A stretch of DNA of 64,000 bases, taken from Helianthus annuus. Lineage: Eukaryota > Streptophyta > Magnoliopsida > Asterales > Asteraceae. Below the pieces are notes generated by a model, which worked only from the letters and a program-made list of their open reading frames with translations, had not been told where the DNA came from and searched no databases. The translations under genes were made by a program, and so were the position numbers. Of this stretch, positions 33,945 to 44,354 are shown piece by piece (the first letter of the stretch is position 1; each line of letters begins with the position of its first letter). Where the stretch lies: positions 143,085,942-143,149,941 of the forward strand of contig NC_035433.2 in NCBI RefSeq assembly GCF_002127325.2, written 5' to 3'.

Positions 33945-34114
33945 TAAAGAAGTTTGTTTGGCATCCAAAAAAACGTAAATTATTTTTTTCATATTCAACG
34001 GCTCCTTGATGATAAACCAAAAAAAAAAAGAAGAAGAAAATGGTGCGCACTAAGTTGCAATAATAATATAGCTGGCCACGTACATGCTGGGGTGAAATTA
34101 ATAATTTTAAACTA

Positions 34115-34481
34115 GAGTAAATTGCCATTTTAGTCCCTGTGGTTTGGGCCATTTTGCCAGTTTAGTCAAAAGGTTTCATTTTTAACATCTGGATCCAAAA
34201 ATGTTTCATCGTTGCCATTTTGGTCCAACTGACTTAACTCCATCCATATCTGTTAAAGCTGCCAAGGGCATTTTTGGCAATTAAGAAAAAAAGGGTTAAT
34301 AAAAAGAAATATGAAATGACAAAAATGCCCTTGGCAGACTTAACAGATATGGATCGAGTTAAGTCAGTTGGACCAAAATGGCAACGATGAAACCTTTTTG
34401 GATCCAGATGTTAAAAATGAAACCTTTGGACTAAACTGGCAAATTGACCCAAACCATAGGGACTAAAATGGCAAGTTACTC
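34115..34481. mobile_element. GAGTAAA-type foldback upstream of the NLR gene
   Basis: Ends GAGTAAATTGCCATTTTAGT and AATGGCAAGTTACTC. TTTTAAACTA flanks both sides (34105-34114 and 34482-34491), a perfect 10-bp duplication. It ends 197 bp before the NLR start codon. Confidence 0.9.
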
Positions 34482-34523
34482 TTTTAAACTATCCAATCAC
34501 ATAAACAATGAGCTAGCCTGCTG

Positions 34524-34583
34524 GAGATTCATGTCAACGCTTTAACTACCAGTGAGATTCATGTCAACGCTTTAACTACCAGT
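34524..34583. repeat. 30-bp tandem duplication upstream of the NLR gene
   Basis: GAGATTCATGTCAACGCTTT... occurs twice in immediate succession (34524-34553, 34554-34583), about 95 bp before the start codon. Confidence 0.93.
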
Positions 34584-34677
34584 GCATAAAATCAACAACG
34601 ATTTAAGCTGACTTGCCTCTTCAATTCTCCACACACTTCTTGAATTACGACTGATCTTTGATTTTGAAACATTAATC

Positions 34678-37668
34678 ATGGGAGATGCACTTGTTTCAGC
34701 CCTTGTGAGCGAGGTAGTGCGGACATTAACTGCTGCAGCTATGGAAGAGTTTGCTCTATTCCGTGGGTTCAAGGGCGATATTTTGGCTCTCAAGGAAGAT
34801 TTCGAGCAGATCCAAGCTGTTCTTGAAGATGCAGAAGAGAAACAAGTCAAGGAAAAGGCTGTAGAGTTATGGCTTCGACGTCTCAGATCTGCATCCTTGA
34901 AGGTTGAAGATGTGCTGGACGAGGTCAAAACCGAAGCTTTGCTACAACGTCTACACAAAGAAATAAACATCGAAAGAGGCATCAAATACAAGGTAAGAGC
35001 CTTAATCTCCAAATTTAAGTTTCGTGTTAGGGCTGCTCATAAAGTTAAAGCCATAAGAACAAAACTGGATGATCTTGCATCTAAGAGACTTAAGTTTAAT
35101 TTGACCTCTAGTGACACAAGTCATGTAGATGTGGGAGTTGAAGGTGAGATGCCTAATAGGGAAACTAGCTCGCTTATACTTGATTCTTCAAAGATCTTAG
35201 GACGAAATGAAGAGGTGGAGATGGTAATTAGAACGATATGCAACAAAGATATAGGAAAATATGAGAATGGTGAGATTCGGGTGTATGGTATATGGGGCAT
35301 GGGAGGTCTGGGAAAGACTACTCTAGCTCAGTTAGTCTATAACCATAAGAGGGTTGACCAATATTTCGACTTAAGATGTTGGGTGTATGTCTCTGAAAAC
35401 TTCCAAGTTAAAGAGATAATAAAAGGAATCATCACATCCATAGATAAATGTGAGTGTACACTTACACACCTGGATGTGTTGCAAGAGTCCCTTCAAAGCA
35501 AGTTAAGGGAAAAGAAATTTCTTATTGTACTAGATGACGTTTGGGCTGAAGAGAATGAAAAGGCCAAGTGGGAAGGATTGAGTGGAACATTAAGTTGTGG
35601 GGCCGAAGGAAGTATTGTTGTGATGACAACACGGTCGGAGAGAACTAGTAGAATGATGGCAAAGGTTGACGAGCTACAACATGAACTGGGATGTTTATCA
35701 GAAGAGGACTCATGGTTATTATTCAAGAAGCATGCGTTTGCACAAGGAAGAGTGGGGGATGACATACGTAAGCTAGAGCCTATTGGAAGGGAAATAGTTG
35801 TGAAATGTAAAGGACTGCCTTTGGCAGTGAAGACTTTGGGTAGCTTAATGTGGTCAAAAAGTAGTAGCAACGATTGGCAACGTGTGAAAGACCATAACAT
35901 ATGGAACTTGCAGGAAAACAACGTCTTGCCTGCTTTGAAGTTAAGTTATGATAACTTGGTTCCTCATTTAAAGAGATGTTTTTCTTATTTTTGTCTGTTT
36001 CCTAAAGGCTATAAACTAGGAAAGGATGAGCTAATTTCGTTGTGGGTGGCGAACGGTTTCATTCCGCCTAGAGGAGAAACAGACTTGTATGTGATTGGAG
36101 AAGAAAGTTTTAATTGTTTGGTTTGGAAATCCCTCTTCCAGGTGGATGATTATGATACATGTAAAATTCATGATCTAGTGCATGACATGGCACAACATGT
36201 GATGAGACATGATTGTTTAGTTATAGAGCCTACTTGTAAGGAGGTTAGAATCCCAAATGAGGTGCTCCATCTAAGCTTGTCATGTTCAGGTGAAAAGTTT
36301 ATTTTATCATCTGATGATTTGGGAAAGCTAACATCATTAAGGTCGATGTTCATGTTCGGGGATGGGGATGAACATTTTATTAGTCAAGTTTTCAACCACG
36401 TGTATCTAAGGGTATTATATTTTGATCTTAGAAGGTTAGAGACATTACCTGAATCAATTTGCAAACTCAAGCATCTGAGATACTTGAATTTATCAAATTC
36501 AGATATAGAAGTGTTACCCGAGTCGATTATGTATCTCCAAAACTTGCAAGTTTTGATTTTAAGTTATTGTATCGAGCTGTGTAAGTTGCCCGAATCAGTT
36601 TGCAAACTCAAGTATCTGAAATACTTGAACTTGTTTAGCTCAGGTATAGAAGTTTTACCTGAAGGCCTAAAAGAGATGATTAATCTTCAACGTTTGGACA
36701 TCAATGATTGTGATTCTCTCCAACATTTGCCGTTTGGAATCGAGAAACTAACAAGTCTTCGAATGCTTCCACGGTTTCCTGTTGGCAAGGAGAGAGGGGC
36801 CAAAATAAGCGAATTGGGGGATATAAATCTACTTGAGGGGAGGTTGGAGATAGAAGGACTTGAAAATGTTGGAGGTTTAAGTGAAGCCAAGAGTGCCAAT
36901 CTCAAATGCAAAAAGAATTTGTCGATTTTGGTGTTAAAGTGGTCGGAATGTGATTCGGACGAGAGTGATACAGAAGAATTATATACACGAGAAATGTTTC
37001 CATACATCGAAGAGGTTCTTGAGGGATTAGAGCCAAATCCGTCTTTAGAGATATTGAAAATGTATAATTACATGGGAAAGACCATTTCTCCAAGTTGGAT
37101 GGACAATTTAAGGAATTTGGTTGAAATCCTTTTCTACAACTGTGAGAACTGTGAGCATATTTCACCACTTGGGAGACTTCCCAATCTTAAGGTTATTGAC
37201 ATCTCTTTCATGCATTCTTTGAAGTGTTTCCATGACGACGACATAAACAAGACAGGAGACAACACGAATATGTTTCTTTGTTTACAAAGATTGCAAATCA
37301 TGTGGAGTCCGAATTTGGTTTCCTTGCCAAGTAACCTTCCAAAACTTGAGTTTTTAGAATTAAAGAATTGTGGCGGATTAACTACTTTACCACGTAACCT
37401 TCCAAAGCTCGAGGCTTTAGAATTAGAAAGTTGTGAGGGACTAAGTTCTTTACCATGTAACCTTCCAAGCATCAGAAAGTTGAAATTGTTATTTTGTGAT
37501 GGGTTACTTTCTCTACCGGATGAGATTCAGAGTTTCAAGGATCTAAACAAACTTGAGATAAGACGTTGTAAACATCTAAGTAAAAGGTGTAAAAGAGAGA
37601 AGGGTGAAGATTGGCATAGAATTTCTCACATTCCTGATATCAATATTGATCCTCCAATGCAATATTAA
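34678..37668 (+). CDS. CC-NB-LRR disease resistance protein (RGA-like)
   Basis: A single intact 996-aa frame without introns. The N-terminal Rx-type coiled coil holds the EDVID-type VEDVLDEV at 76-83. NB-ARC motifs follow in order: P-loop GMGGLGKTT 207-215, RNBS-A FDLRCWVYVS, kinase-2 LIVLDDVW 282-289, RNBS-B GSIVVMTTR, GLPLA 379-383, RNBS-D CFSYFCLFP 434-442. At the MHD position the residues are IHD (497-499). Leucine-rich repeats fill about 560-970; two blocks are internally duplicated (LPESICKL / LPESVCKL, and three LPxNLPKLExLEL-type units at the end). This is an intracellular immune receptor of the RGA3/RGA4 type; the pathogen recognised cannot be told. The start is the first ATG and no upstream in-frame extension is needed. 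Full motif set and open frame suggest function. Confidence 0.95.
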   Translation: MGDALVSALVSEVVRTLTAAAMEEFALFRGFKGDILALKEDFEQIQAVLEDAEEKQVKEKAVELWLRRLRSASLKVEDVLDEVKTEALLQRLHKEINIERGIKYKVRALISKFKFRVRAAHKVKAIRTKLDDLASKRLKFNLTSSDTSHVDVGVEGEMPNRETSSLILDSSKILGRNEEVEMVIRTICNKDIGKYENGEIRVYGIWGMGGLGKTTLAQLVYNHKRVDQYFDLRCWVYVSENFQVKEIIKGIITSIDKCECTLTHLDVLQESLQSKLREKKFLIVLDDVWAEENEKAKWEGLSGTLSCGAEGSIVVMTTRSERTSRMMAKVDELQHELGCLSEEDSWLLFKKHAFAQGRVGDDIRKLEPIGREIVVKCKGLPLAVKTLGSLMWSKSSSNDWQRVKDHNIWNLQENNVLPALKLSYDNLVPHLKRCFSYFCLFPKGYKLGKDELISLWVANGFIPPRGETDLYVIGEESFNCLVWKSLFQVDDYDTCKIHDLVHDMAQHVMRHDCLVIEPTCKEVRIPNEVLHLSLSCSGEKFILSSDDLGKLTSLRSMFMFGDGDEHFISQVFNHVYLRVLYFDLRRLETLPESICKLKHLRYLNLSNSDIEVLPESIMYLQNLQVLILSYCIELCKLPESVCKLKYLKYLNLFSSGIEVLPEGLKEMINLQRLDINDCDSLQHLPFGIEKLTSLRMLPRFPVGKERGAKISELGDINLLEGRLEIEGLENVGGLSEAKSANLKCKKNLSILVLKWSECDSDESDTEELYTREMFPYIEEVLEGLEPNPSLEILKMYNYMGKTISPSWMDNLRNLVEILFYNCENCEHISPLGRLPNLKVIDISFMHSLKCFHDDDINKTGDNTNMFLCLQRLQIMWSPNLVSLPSNLPKLEFLELKNCGGLTTLPRNLPKLEALELESCEGLSSLPCNLPSIRKLKLLFCDGLLSLPDEIQSFKDLNKLEIRRCKHLSKRCKREKGEDWHRISHIPDINIDPPMQY

Positions 37669-37999
37669 TATCTTTCTTACTTTTTTTTTTTACCTTTTTT
37701 TTTATTACAAATGTCTCATGTTCTTTAAAAACGAAACAGTAGCGGAATTCATTTATGGTCAATGAACAAAATTTAGATTTGTTTGTTCTTTTTAGTTAAA
37801 CAAACTGATGTCATGTTTGTTAGTGAAGATTTGTTGTGTTTTTTTTTTTTTTTTCATTTACGTTCACAATTTATATGTTTGTTTATGTTTGTCTTCATAT
37901 TCATTCACTACAAAGATGGCGAGCAATAGCGGCGACATATGCCGCCGTTAATACCACCTAATGATACCTTGTCACAACTGGCCATTTTGTCACTGCTAA

Positions 38000-39932
38000 G
38001 GCTAGAGGGTATGGTGACATCCCATCTTTGAAGGACCATCCGCCACGTAGGCGCCACGTCATAGTCCTCCCAAAGATGCTCCATCACCTTGAACTAGAGG
38101 GTATGGGAGGATGGTCCTAGTCATAGTCCTCCCCACCATTTCTATATATTTTTTTTAATCTTCTATTTTTTTAACATTTAAAAAATAAACTAACAAAATA
38201 TTTTCATTAATATTAAAACCACATTACATAAATTTAAAACAAAACATAAACTTAAAAAAAAAACAAACATAGACTTAAATAATATTATGCTTCTTCATGA
38301 TGTCGTTTTGAAGTTTTTTCAACATCGAACGTTTCGGCTCGGGATACTGATCGACATCCATGGTTATCATTTCCCATTCCTTGAGCCGAATTTTTTCATC
38401 CGAAATTCTGATTTTCTTGTTCGACAATCGGACCTTCTCGCGTAACTTTTCTTCCGCTACACGAGTTTTTTCTTCGACGACCCACTCCTTCGCCTTCGTC
38501 TTTTGGGCCGAGACTTCGTTGTACATTTTTAAGTTTTCCATAAACTCTTCCATCTTCGGGTCCAACTTTTCCTTTTCTTTCCCCTTGGCCCGCTCCTTCT
38601 TTGATTTGTCTCGGCCCGGTGGACGCTCCGCTTCATGTATGGCGTACTCCTCTTCGTCAAAGTCGGCGTCATCATTTAAGTTTATGTGACACCTCGCGTC
38701 CGATCCACCGGCGCTAAAACTACCCGTTTCCGATGTTTTTTCGCGTTTCACCATCTCCACCTCGTTAGGAATCGGCGACCATTTCGGTTCCTTCTTCATA
38801 ATTTCCCACGCGCGAACGTGAGCAAAGTTGGTATTAGCATTGTTCGACTTATAGTTGTCCAACGCTTTTTTGAAAACATCGTCGTCGCTCATGCCGCTAC
38901 GACGCCCACTTGTATATATTTTATTATATTCCTCGCAAAACCTATTGACGGCCGAGTTCAATTTCCGCCACTTTGACGACACCGAGTCGATATCATGATA
39001 CGGGCCTTGGTCCATAAGTTCAAGGAACTTCGCCAAAACCTTGGACCAAAACCCGTCACCCGTTTGGTTATTACCTATAATAAAACAAACAAAATATATT
39101 AAAGTTAAACAAACATTTAAAATATCTAACTGTTAAAAAAATAAAAAAAAATTTCAAACAAAGTAACAAAGTTTAAAAACTTATAAACTGTTAAAAAAAT
39201 AAACACACTTTAAAAATACGATTTAAATAAAAAATAAACAAACTTTAAAAATACGATTTAAATAAAAAAATAAAAAATAACCAAACTGTTGACCATCAAA
39301 TTTAAATAAAAAAATAAACAAACTTTAAAAATTTATAAACTGTTAAAAAAATTTAGAAAAATATACTTAAAAAAAAGTATAAACCTTAAAAAAAAGATAA
39401 ACCTTAAAAAAAATACGAACTTTTTGTCTTGTTGTTAGACGTGGCTATGAAAGCCTTGGCTAAGGCTTCTTCTTCGATTGACGTCCACTTAGTCGACTTC
39501 GGTTTGGACGATTGATCACCAACCACTTGCTTGCCTTTGTTTCGTTTTCCTTTTCCTTTAGCCGGTTGGGTTTCGGGAACAACATCCACATCGTCGTCGG
39601 GTTCGGGTTGTTGAAAGGGTTGCATCGGGATCGGTTGGGGTTGAACGGGTGGTGTCGGGTTCGGTGGGAAATTATACGCACCCCGCAACATCATTTGTTG
39701 AAGGGCTTGATTTTGAGAGAATTGAGCGAATTGGTTTGGCGAGTGTTGGAATGATGCAAACGCATTTGATGAATATTGCGAGAATTGGTTTGGTTCTACC
39801 GTCGGATAATATGCCGGAACCGAGAAAACATTAGGTTGGGTCGGGTTGTTGGGATTGTTCGGGTTGTTCGGATTGTGTACATGCCGTCACCGGGTGAGAA
39901 CGGGAGAGAGGACGTGGGCATACCGTGTAGCC
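38000..39932 (-). mobile_element. Harbinger-like element carrying only ORF1
   Basis: Left terminus GGCTAGAGGGTATGGTGA and right terminus GGCATACCGTGTAGCC are imperfect inverted repeats, and TAA lies on both sides (37997-37999, 39933-39935). Inside is a spliced Myb/SANT-type gene on the minus strand. No DDE transposase gene is present. The left 210 bp recur at 63110-63337. Confidence 0.6.
38275..39880 (-). pseudogene. Myb/SANT-like ORF1-type protein, probably broken at 5' end
   Basis: Exon 1 (about 39880 to 39400) encodes an Asn/Pro/Gln-rich leader (NPNNPNNPTQPNVFSVPAYY), a Pro-rich stretch and a SANT start KWTSIEEEALAKAFIATSNN. After an AT-rich intron, exon 2 (39074-38275) continues GDGFWSKVLAKFLELMDQGP, then SSKWRKLNSAVNRFCEEYNK. 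It ends with a charged coiled-coil region (EEKTRVAEEKLREKVRLSNK) and stop at 38275. This is the architecture of PIF/Harbinger ORF1 and of related plant 'NAM-associated' genes. The leader frame has no ATG until 39694; an ATG near 39925 is one frame off, so the start seems lost. The exon 1 donor is uncertain. Confidence 0.65.
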
Positions 39933-40604
39933 TAAAGGGGTCACCGTTAAAAGACCATGTCCCCGTTAATACTTCAAAAATGCCACGTCATGTCCCCGTT
40001 AAAAGACCATCATCTTTGGGACCTTTTTATGTTCCTAAAATGCCACTAAAAGACCTTGTCATGTCACTGCTAAAGGTGAGAAACCCGAGCCTTCTTAAAG
40101 TGACCAAACCACAGGGAGCAAAACGGAAATTTACTCTTTTGCTTTTTTTCTACTATTTTCAGTTTTTACCCGAAACAAGGCTTAAAAAATTTCAAGTTTT
40201 CCCCAAACATAAACATAAATATCAAGTTTAAAACATAAAAAACTACAAACATACAAGTATCTTGTCTGCATATCTGCATATAAGTTATATAAGTACAAAA
40301 ATACTTCAAACATAAAAAACTACATTGTCCAAGTAGCTAGTCCATATCATCATCCGTCTTTCTTCTGTATCATCTTCGTTGCCTTTTAATGCCTTTTTCG
40401 AATCAAAAGATTGTGAGAGACGTTCCATAAACCCCGGGTCTTGAAACTACAATTTCCATCCCTGTGGTTAACACCTAATGACACTTTCGTCCCTGAGTAC
40501 CAAAATTGAATAATCAAGTCCAGGTGGTTGTCGATTTGGATTAGTAATGTCCCTGCCGTTACCCCAACGTTACCGAAGTGGTGAAATGACCTTTACGTCC
40601 CTGA

Positions 40605-41100
40605 CGCTGAACACATTTTGCATAGGAAAAAAACATTTTTTTAGCTATTTACTGTGTAAGATATGATTACCAAAGTTATATTGTTCAATGGTAATCTATT
40701 TCTTTTTTTTAATAAAATGATTTAGAAGTAATTATGTATTGGTTTGACCCGTTGGAGATAAAACATAACCCGAATAAGTAAATGGATCGTACTGCCACCT
40801 TTAGTCAAAAGTAAGCAATAGATGAAGACAAGCAAGATCTACCAATACCAATACCATGGAATCTGCAAGAATTCCCTGAAATATATTATATCATTTCCGC
40901 TTTCGATGCAGGGTTTTGGACCAACTGGATGGATAAAGGCAAACGGGCTAGAAAAGGGTTTAACTTAAAACAAACATAGCTTTCGCTCCGTTTGACCAAC
41001 TGGATGGATACAGGCAAACGGGCTCGAAAAGGGTTTAACTTAAAACAAACATAGCTTTCGCTCCGTTTGGAGTCATGGGGCTCATTTAGTTATTTGGTTT
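40605..41100. repeat. Segment related to 31388-31590, with 75-bp tandem duplication
   Basis: 40610-40740 and 41080-41100 match the copy at 31.4 kb. Between them a 75-bp unit (GACCAACTGGATGGATA...) occurs twice, 40919-40993 and 40994-41068, with about two differences. Confidence 0.8.
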
Positions 41101-41258
41101 TGCACCCGGCGTTGTCCACGACGTTGAGTTATGGGCTTGGAGAATTTCATCGGCTTTGAGTTAATAAGTGTGCATATGTGTCATTTTTTCATTGGGCCGT
41201 GGAAGCAGCCGTTTTACCCAATGGCTAGTAAAAAAATCAAGAATTTTTCGATCTTTTT

Positions 41259-41268
41259 ATATATAAAT
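41259..41268 (+). promoter_or_regulatory. TATA box of the small SANT-like gene
   Basis: TATATAAATA about 90 bp before the ATG at 41356, followed by a CTCTCAAAACTCTCTAAC leader typical of plant 5' UTRs. Confidence 0.55.
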
Positions 41269-41355
41269 ACACCATTAAACTATCTCAAAAAATCTCAACT
41301 TTTTATATAACTCTCAAAACTCTCTAACAAAAATCTTAACTTTCATCTTATTATA

Positions 41356-41646
41356 ATGTCGGTTTTTCCATGGATCCTAGAAGAGGACATCACGTTATGC
41401 GAATCGTGGGTCACGGTGGTGAACGACCAAGGGCCCCCGTTACGCACGTCTTCGTTTTTGGAACAAGTTTATCAAGAATTTTGTACGCGGAGGGGTGAGG
41501 CCATCCGATCCAAGGACACACTTTATTCACGTTTTCGGATGATTGAAATTGATTGTACGAGATTTGAAGGGATTCTCAACTACGTGGACAACAACAATGG
41601 TGAGTTAAACGAAGTCAACATCATCCAAGTCGCTCTACGGGCATGA
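41356..41646 (+). CDS. Small SANT/trihelix-like protein, truncated relative of ORF1 genes
   Basis: A 96-aa frame: MSVFPWILEEDITLCESWVT, then SSFLEQVYQEFCTRR and KDTLYSRFRMIEIDCTRFEG. The spacing of Trp, Leu and charged residues fits one Myb/SANT-like trihelix module of the kind found at the N-terminus of plant ORF1/NAM-associated proteins, but the C-terminal coiled coil is missing. A TATA box and a clean leader suggest that it can be transcribed. It could be a solo-domain gene or a 3'-truncated transposon gene. The full-length paralogue lies at 38275-39880 on the other strand. Confidence 0.55.
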   Translation: MSVFPWILEEDITLCESWVTVVNDQGPPLRTSSFLEQVYQEFCTRRGEAIRSKDTLYSRFRMIEIDCTRFEGILNYVDNNNGELNEVNIIQVALRA

Positions 41647-41734
41647 CTTTAATTTTGTTAATGTTATGTAATGTCTTTAATTTTTAAGGGCTCAAACTAT
41701 CCACACATCTTATCTGCCTATTTGCACACCCTCT

Positions 41735-42480
41735 GCCTTGTATAGGCCTATATGGGGCGATAAGGTTACATCAAACTCAGTGACTGGCTCATGTTTGGCT
41801 CCTCCTATACGCCGCGTACAGGTCTATACGTGGCGTATAGGACCCCTCGTATACGTCTCATATATGACTCATGCCCCATATATGCCACGTATAGGCCAAT
41901 ATGAGGTGTATATAAGGGTTTTTTTACAAACATTTTATACAATATTAATCGTTTTAGAAAACTTTTATAAAAATACTAGTTTTTTACAAACATTTTATAC
42001 ATTATTAGTTTTTTATACCAACATTTTATACAATATTAATCGTGTATTGTATCGTATAATTAATATTAGTGTTATTATAACTAATATGAGGTTTTTTTAT
42101 AATTAGTATTAGTGTTATTGATATTAATATGAGTTTTTATAATTAATATTAGTGTTATCGATATTAAAAAGAGAAAACAAAAAAAAAATAAAAATAAAAA
42201 TATACGCCGTATACAGGGTTAGACTAGGCGTCTAATGTGGTCCAAAAGACCATTATAGCCCTGTTTTGCCCCAGTCTAGCCCTAACTCAGGGGTAACATG
42301 GTATTTTTTTGTCTATACTCCCCGTATAGGCCTAGACTGAGCGTCTACCATTATAGTCATGTTTTGCCCCCAGTCTAGCCCTAACTCAGGGATAAAATGG
42401 TATTTTTTTTCTATACGTCTCGTATAGGCCTATACGAGACATATACTGGTCATATAAGATAAAATATGACATACGAGACG
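41735..42480. repeat. TATACGNNGTATAGG-rich terminal-repeat region
   Basis: Short palindromic motifs (CGTATAGGCCTATACG and variants) at both sides, a TTTTTACAAACATTTTATAC tandem motif at 41925-42035, and two ~110-bp direct copies at 42225-42420 (CCAGTCTAGCCCTAACTCAG). It looks like the remains of a DNA transposon with subterminal repeats. No transposase seen. Confidence 0.5.
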
Positions 42481-42639
42481 TAGCACTTGGCTAAAATGGT
42501 TAAACTCGTAAAAGAACAAAGGCCAAAACAGAAATTTACTCTGGATTTTATATAATAGTTTCATTTCCAGACTATCAGAAATGACCTCATCTCCATAACC
42601 ATTTTGGCATCTCTCTTGTCTGTTTGTTATCAACTGAAG

Positions 42640-42732
42640 CCCGCCCACCGCCTTTGCACCACCGTTTTCCGCCGGGCTTCAGCGGCGACCATCCTGTCTC
42701 ATCATCTCCGACCTCTCAATTCGGAGGATCAG
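42640..42732 (+). other. Probable 5'-UTR exon of the F-box gene
   Basis: CT-rich leader ending GATCAG|GTACGC; an acceptor CCTTTGCAG at 43026-43034 would continue the leader 170 bp before the ATG at 43206. Inferred from splice signals only. Confidence 0.45.
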
Positions 42733-43205
42733 GTACGCGTTAGTTTCTAACTTCGCTGTTAATTTCGTAACCTGTAAACCCTAAATTATGAGAAAAATTG
42801 TTAATATCATGTATGTCAGTGTTAGTTGCTTCATGCTTTAATCTTTGTATCTATCCCTGATATGGTATTATGCCTATCTTTCTGCTCTCATGTAACTGTT
42901 CTCTAACAAAATTTGATACTGTTGGACATTGGCACACCAGGTGTTCGATAAAATGCTTCACATAATTGTTACACCATGTACTAGTTTTACATTTTATTTT
43001 TACACTTTACTAATGTTAGCATTCACCTTTGCAGGCCAAATAAGTGAGTGATTTTGTCAAATTTGCTACTTTTATTGGCTCTGCTGAAATGGTTATTATT
43101 ATTTTAAGACCGGTATAAATCGCTTTTTATTAAACGGTTTCGGTCACAGCTGATACCGGCCTTCCCCTCTACAAAAATCGTAGAAATTTATACCATAAAA
43201 TCATA

Positions 43206-44354
43206 ATGTCCGATCACATACCTTTCGAACTTCAAGTGGATATCATTAAAAGGCTTCCTATAAAATTATTGATTCAGGCCAGATCTGTTTCGAAAGCATG
43301 GAAATCTGTTATCGATTCGCCTGATTTCATTGCTGATTACACCGTCCATAACCATGATCAACCGCAACATTTGCTTATAAGGTATGAAAATCTGTACTCT
43401 GTGGAAACATATGTTTCGTTTGTAGATGATGACAGTTTCCCACAAAACAAGTATTCTCCAACTGTTCCCCGGTCCGTTAACCTACTCAGTGATTCAATTA
43501 TCATCGGTGCCTCTCATGGATTGGTTTGTCTGTTCGGTTGTTATTTGAATCCCGGTCGTTCTCGATAGGCGACGGCTGTTATTTGGAATCCGTCGATTAG
43601 AAAATCAGTTGCTATCGCTTTGCCTAATCTGGATATGCGTGTGGCTCATGCTTTAGGTTTTGGGGTTTGTCCTGTAACTAGTGACCCTAAGATTGTAAAG
43701 ATTAGTGGTATGCGTAGTAGGCATATGAAGATGAAAGGTGTAACTTGTAGCTGTCGTTGGCAGGTTGAGGTTTTTAGTTTAAGGTCAGGGGTTTGGAGAA
43801 ACTCATATGGTAATTTGTCTAATAATTTGGTTAATTTGGAAAGGCCTCACTCTCAGGTAACTATAGATGGGTCTATTTACTGGTTTGGCGTTGAAAACAC
43901 CGTTGGTAGTGATACTGAATATTGTTTTCTTATTTCATTTGATTTGACAAGTGAAGAATTTGGAGAGATATACCTCCCTAATGAGTTAGCATTCCGTGAT
44001 AAAGTGGAGTTGCATTTATTCAACTATTGTGATTCTCTTGCTGTGATTCGGCAGAGGATATTGGACGATATGATTCAAGTGTGGAGGAAGGGGAATGGTG
44101 ATTCGAAATCGTTTATAAAGCTTTTCACCATTAAGAAACCGTATAGGTATATGTCAAGTTTGCCATTGGGATTTAGGATGACTGGTGAGCTTATGATGAG
44201 AAAGGCAAATAACGGTGAAGATTCAGAAACACTTATAGATTATGATCTCTTCTCACACCACATCAATGATCTTGGGATTGAAAGCAAGTGTTCTTCATTA
44301 CTCGTGTGCTCGTATAAAGAATCTTTAATTCTACTTGATCAGTCAGATATTTAG
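43206..44354 (+). pseudogene. F-box protein gene with one in-frame stop
   Basis: The frame runs 382 codons, interrupted only by TAG at codon 121 (43566-43568). The N-terminal F-box is clear: HIPFELQVDIIKRLPIKLLI, then QARSVSKAWKSVIDSPDFI. The region before the stop has GASHGLVCLF, and after it AVIWNPSIRKSVAIALPN, the usual start of an F-box-associated (FBA type) interaction domain, continuing to the natural stop. Such proteins are substrate receptors of SCF ubiquitin ligases. Because both sides of the stop stay in frame and well conserved, the lesion is young, or is a sequencing error or a polymorphic null allele. The short 120-aa product would keep the F-box but lose substrate binding. Confidence 0.85.

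Noticed and set aside
34572..35012. Ser-rich minus-strand frame overlapping the NLR 5' end
   Set aside because: Antisense shadow of the NLR coding sequence.
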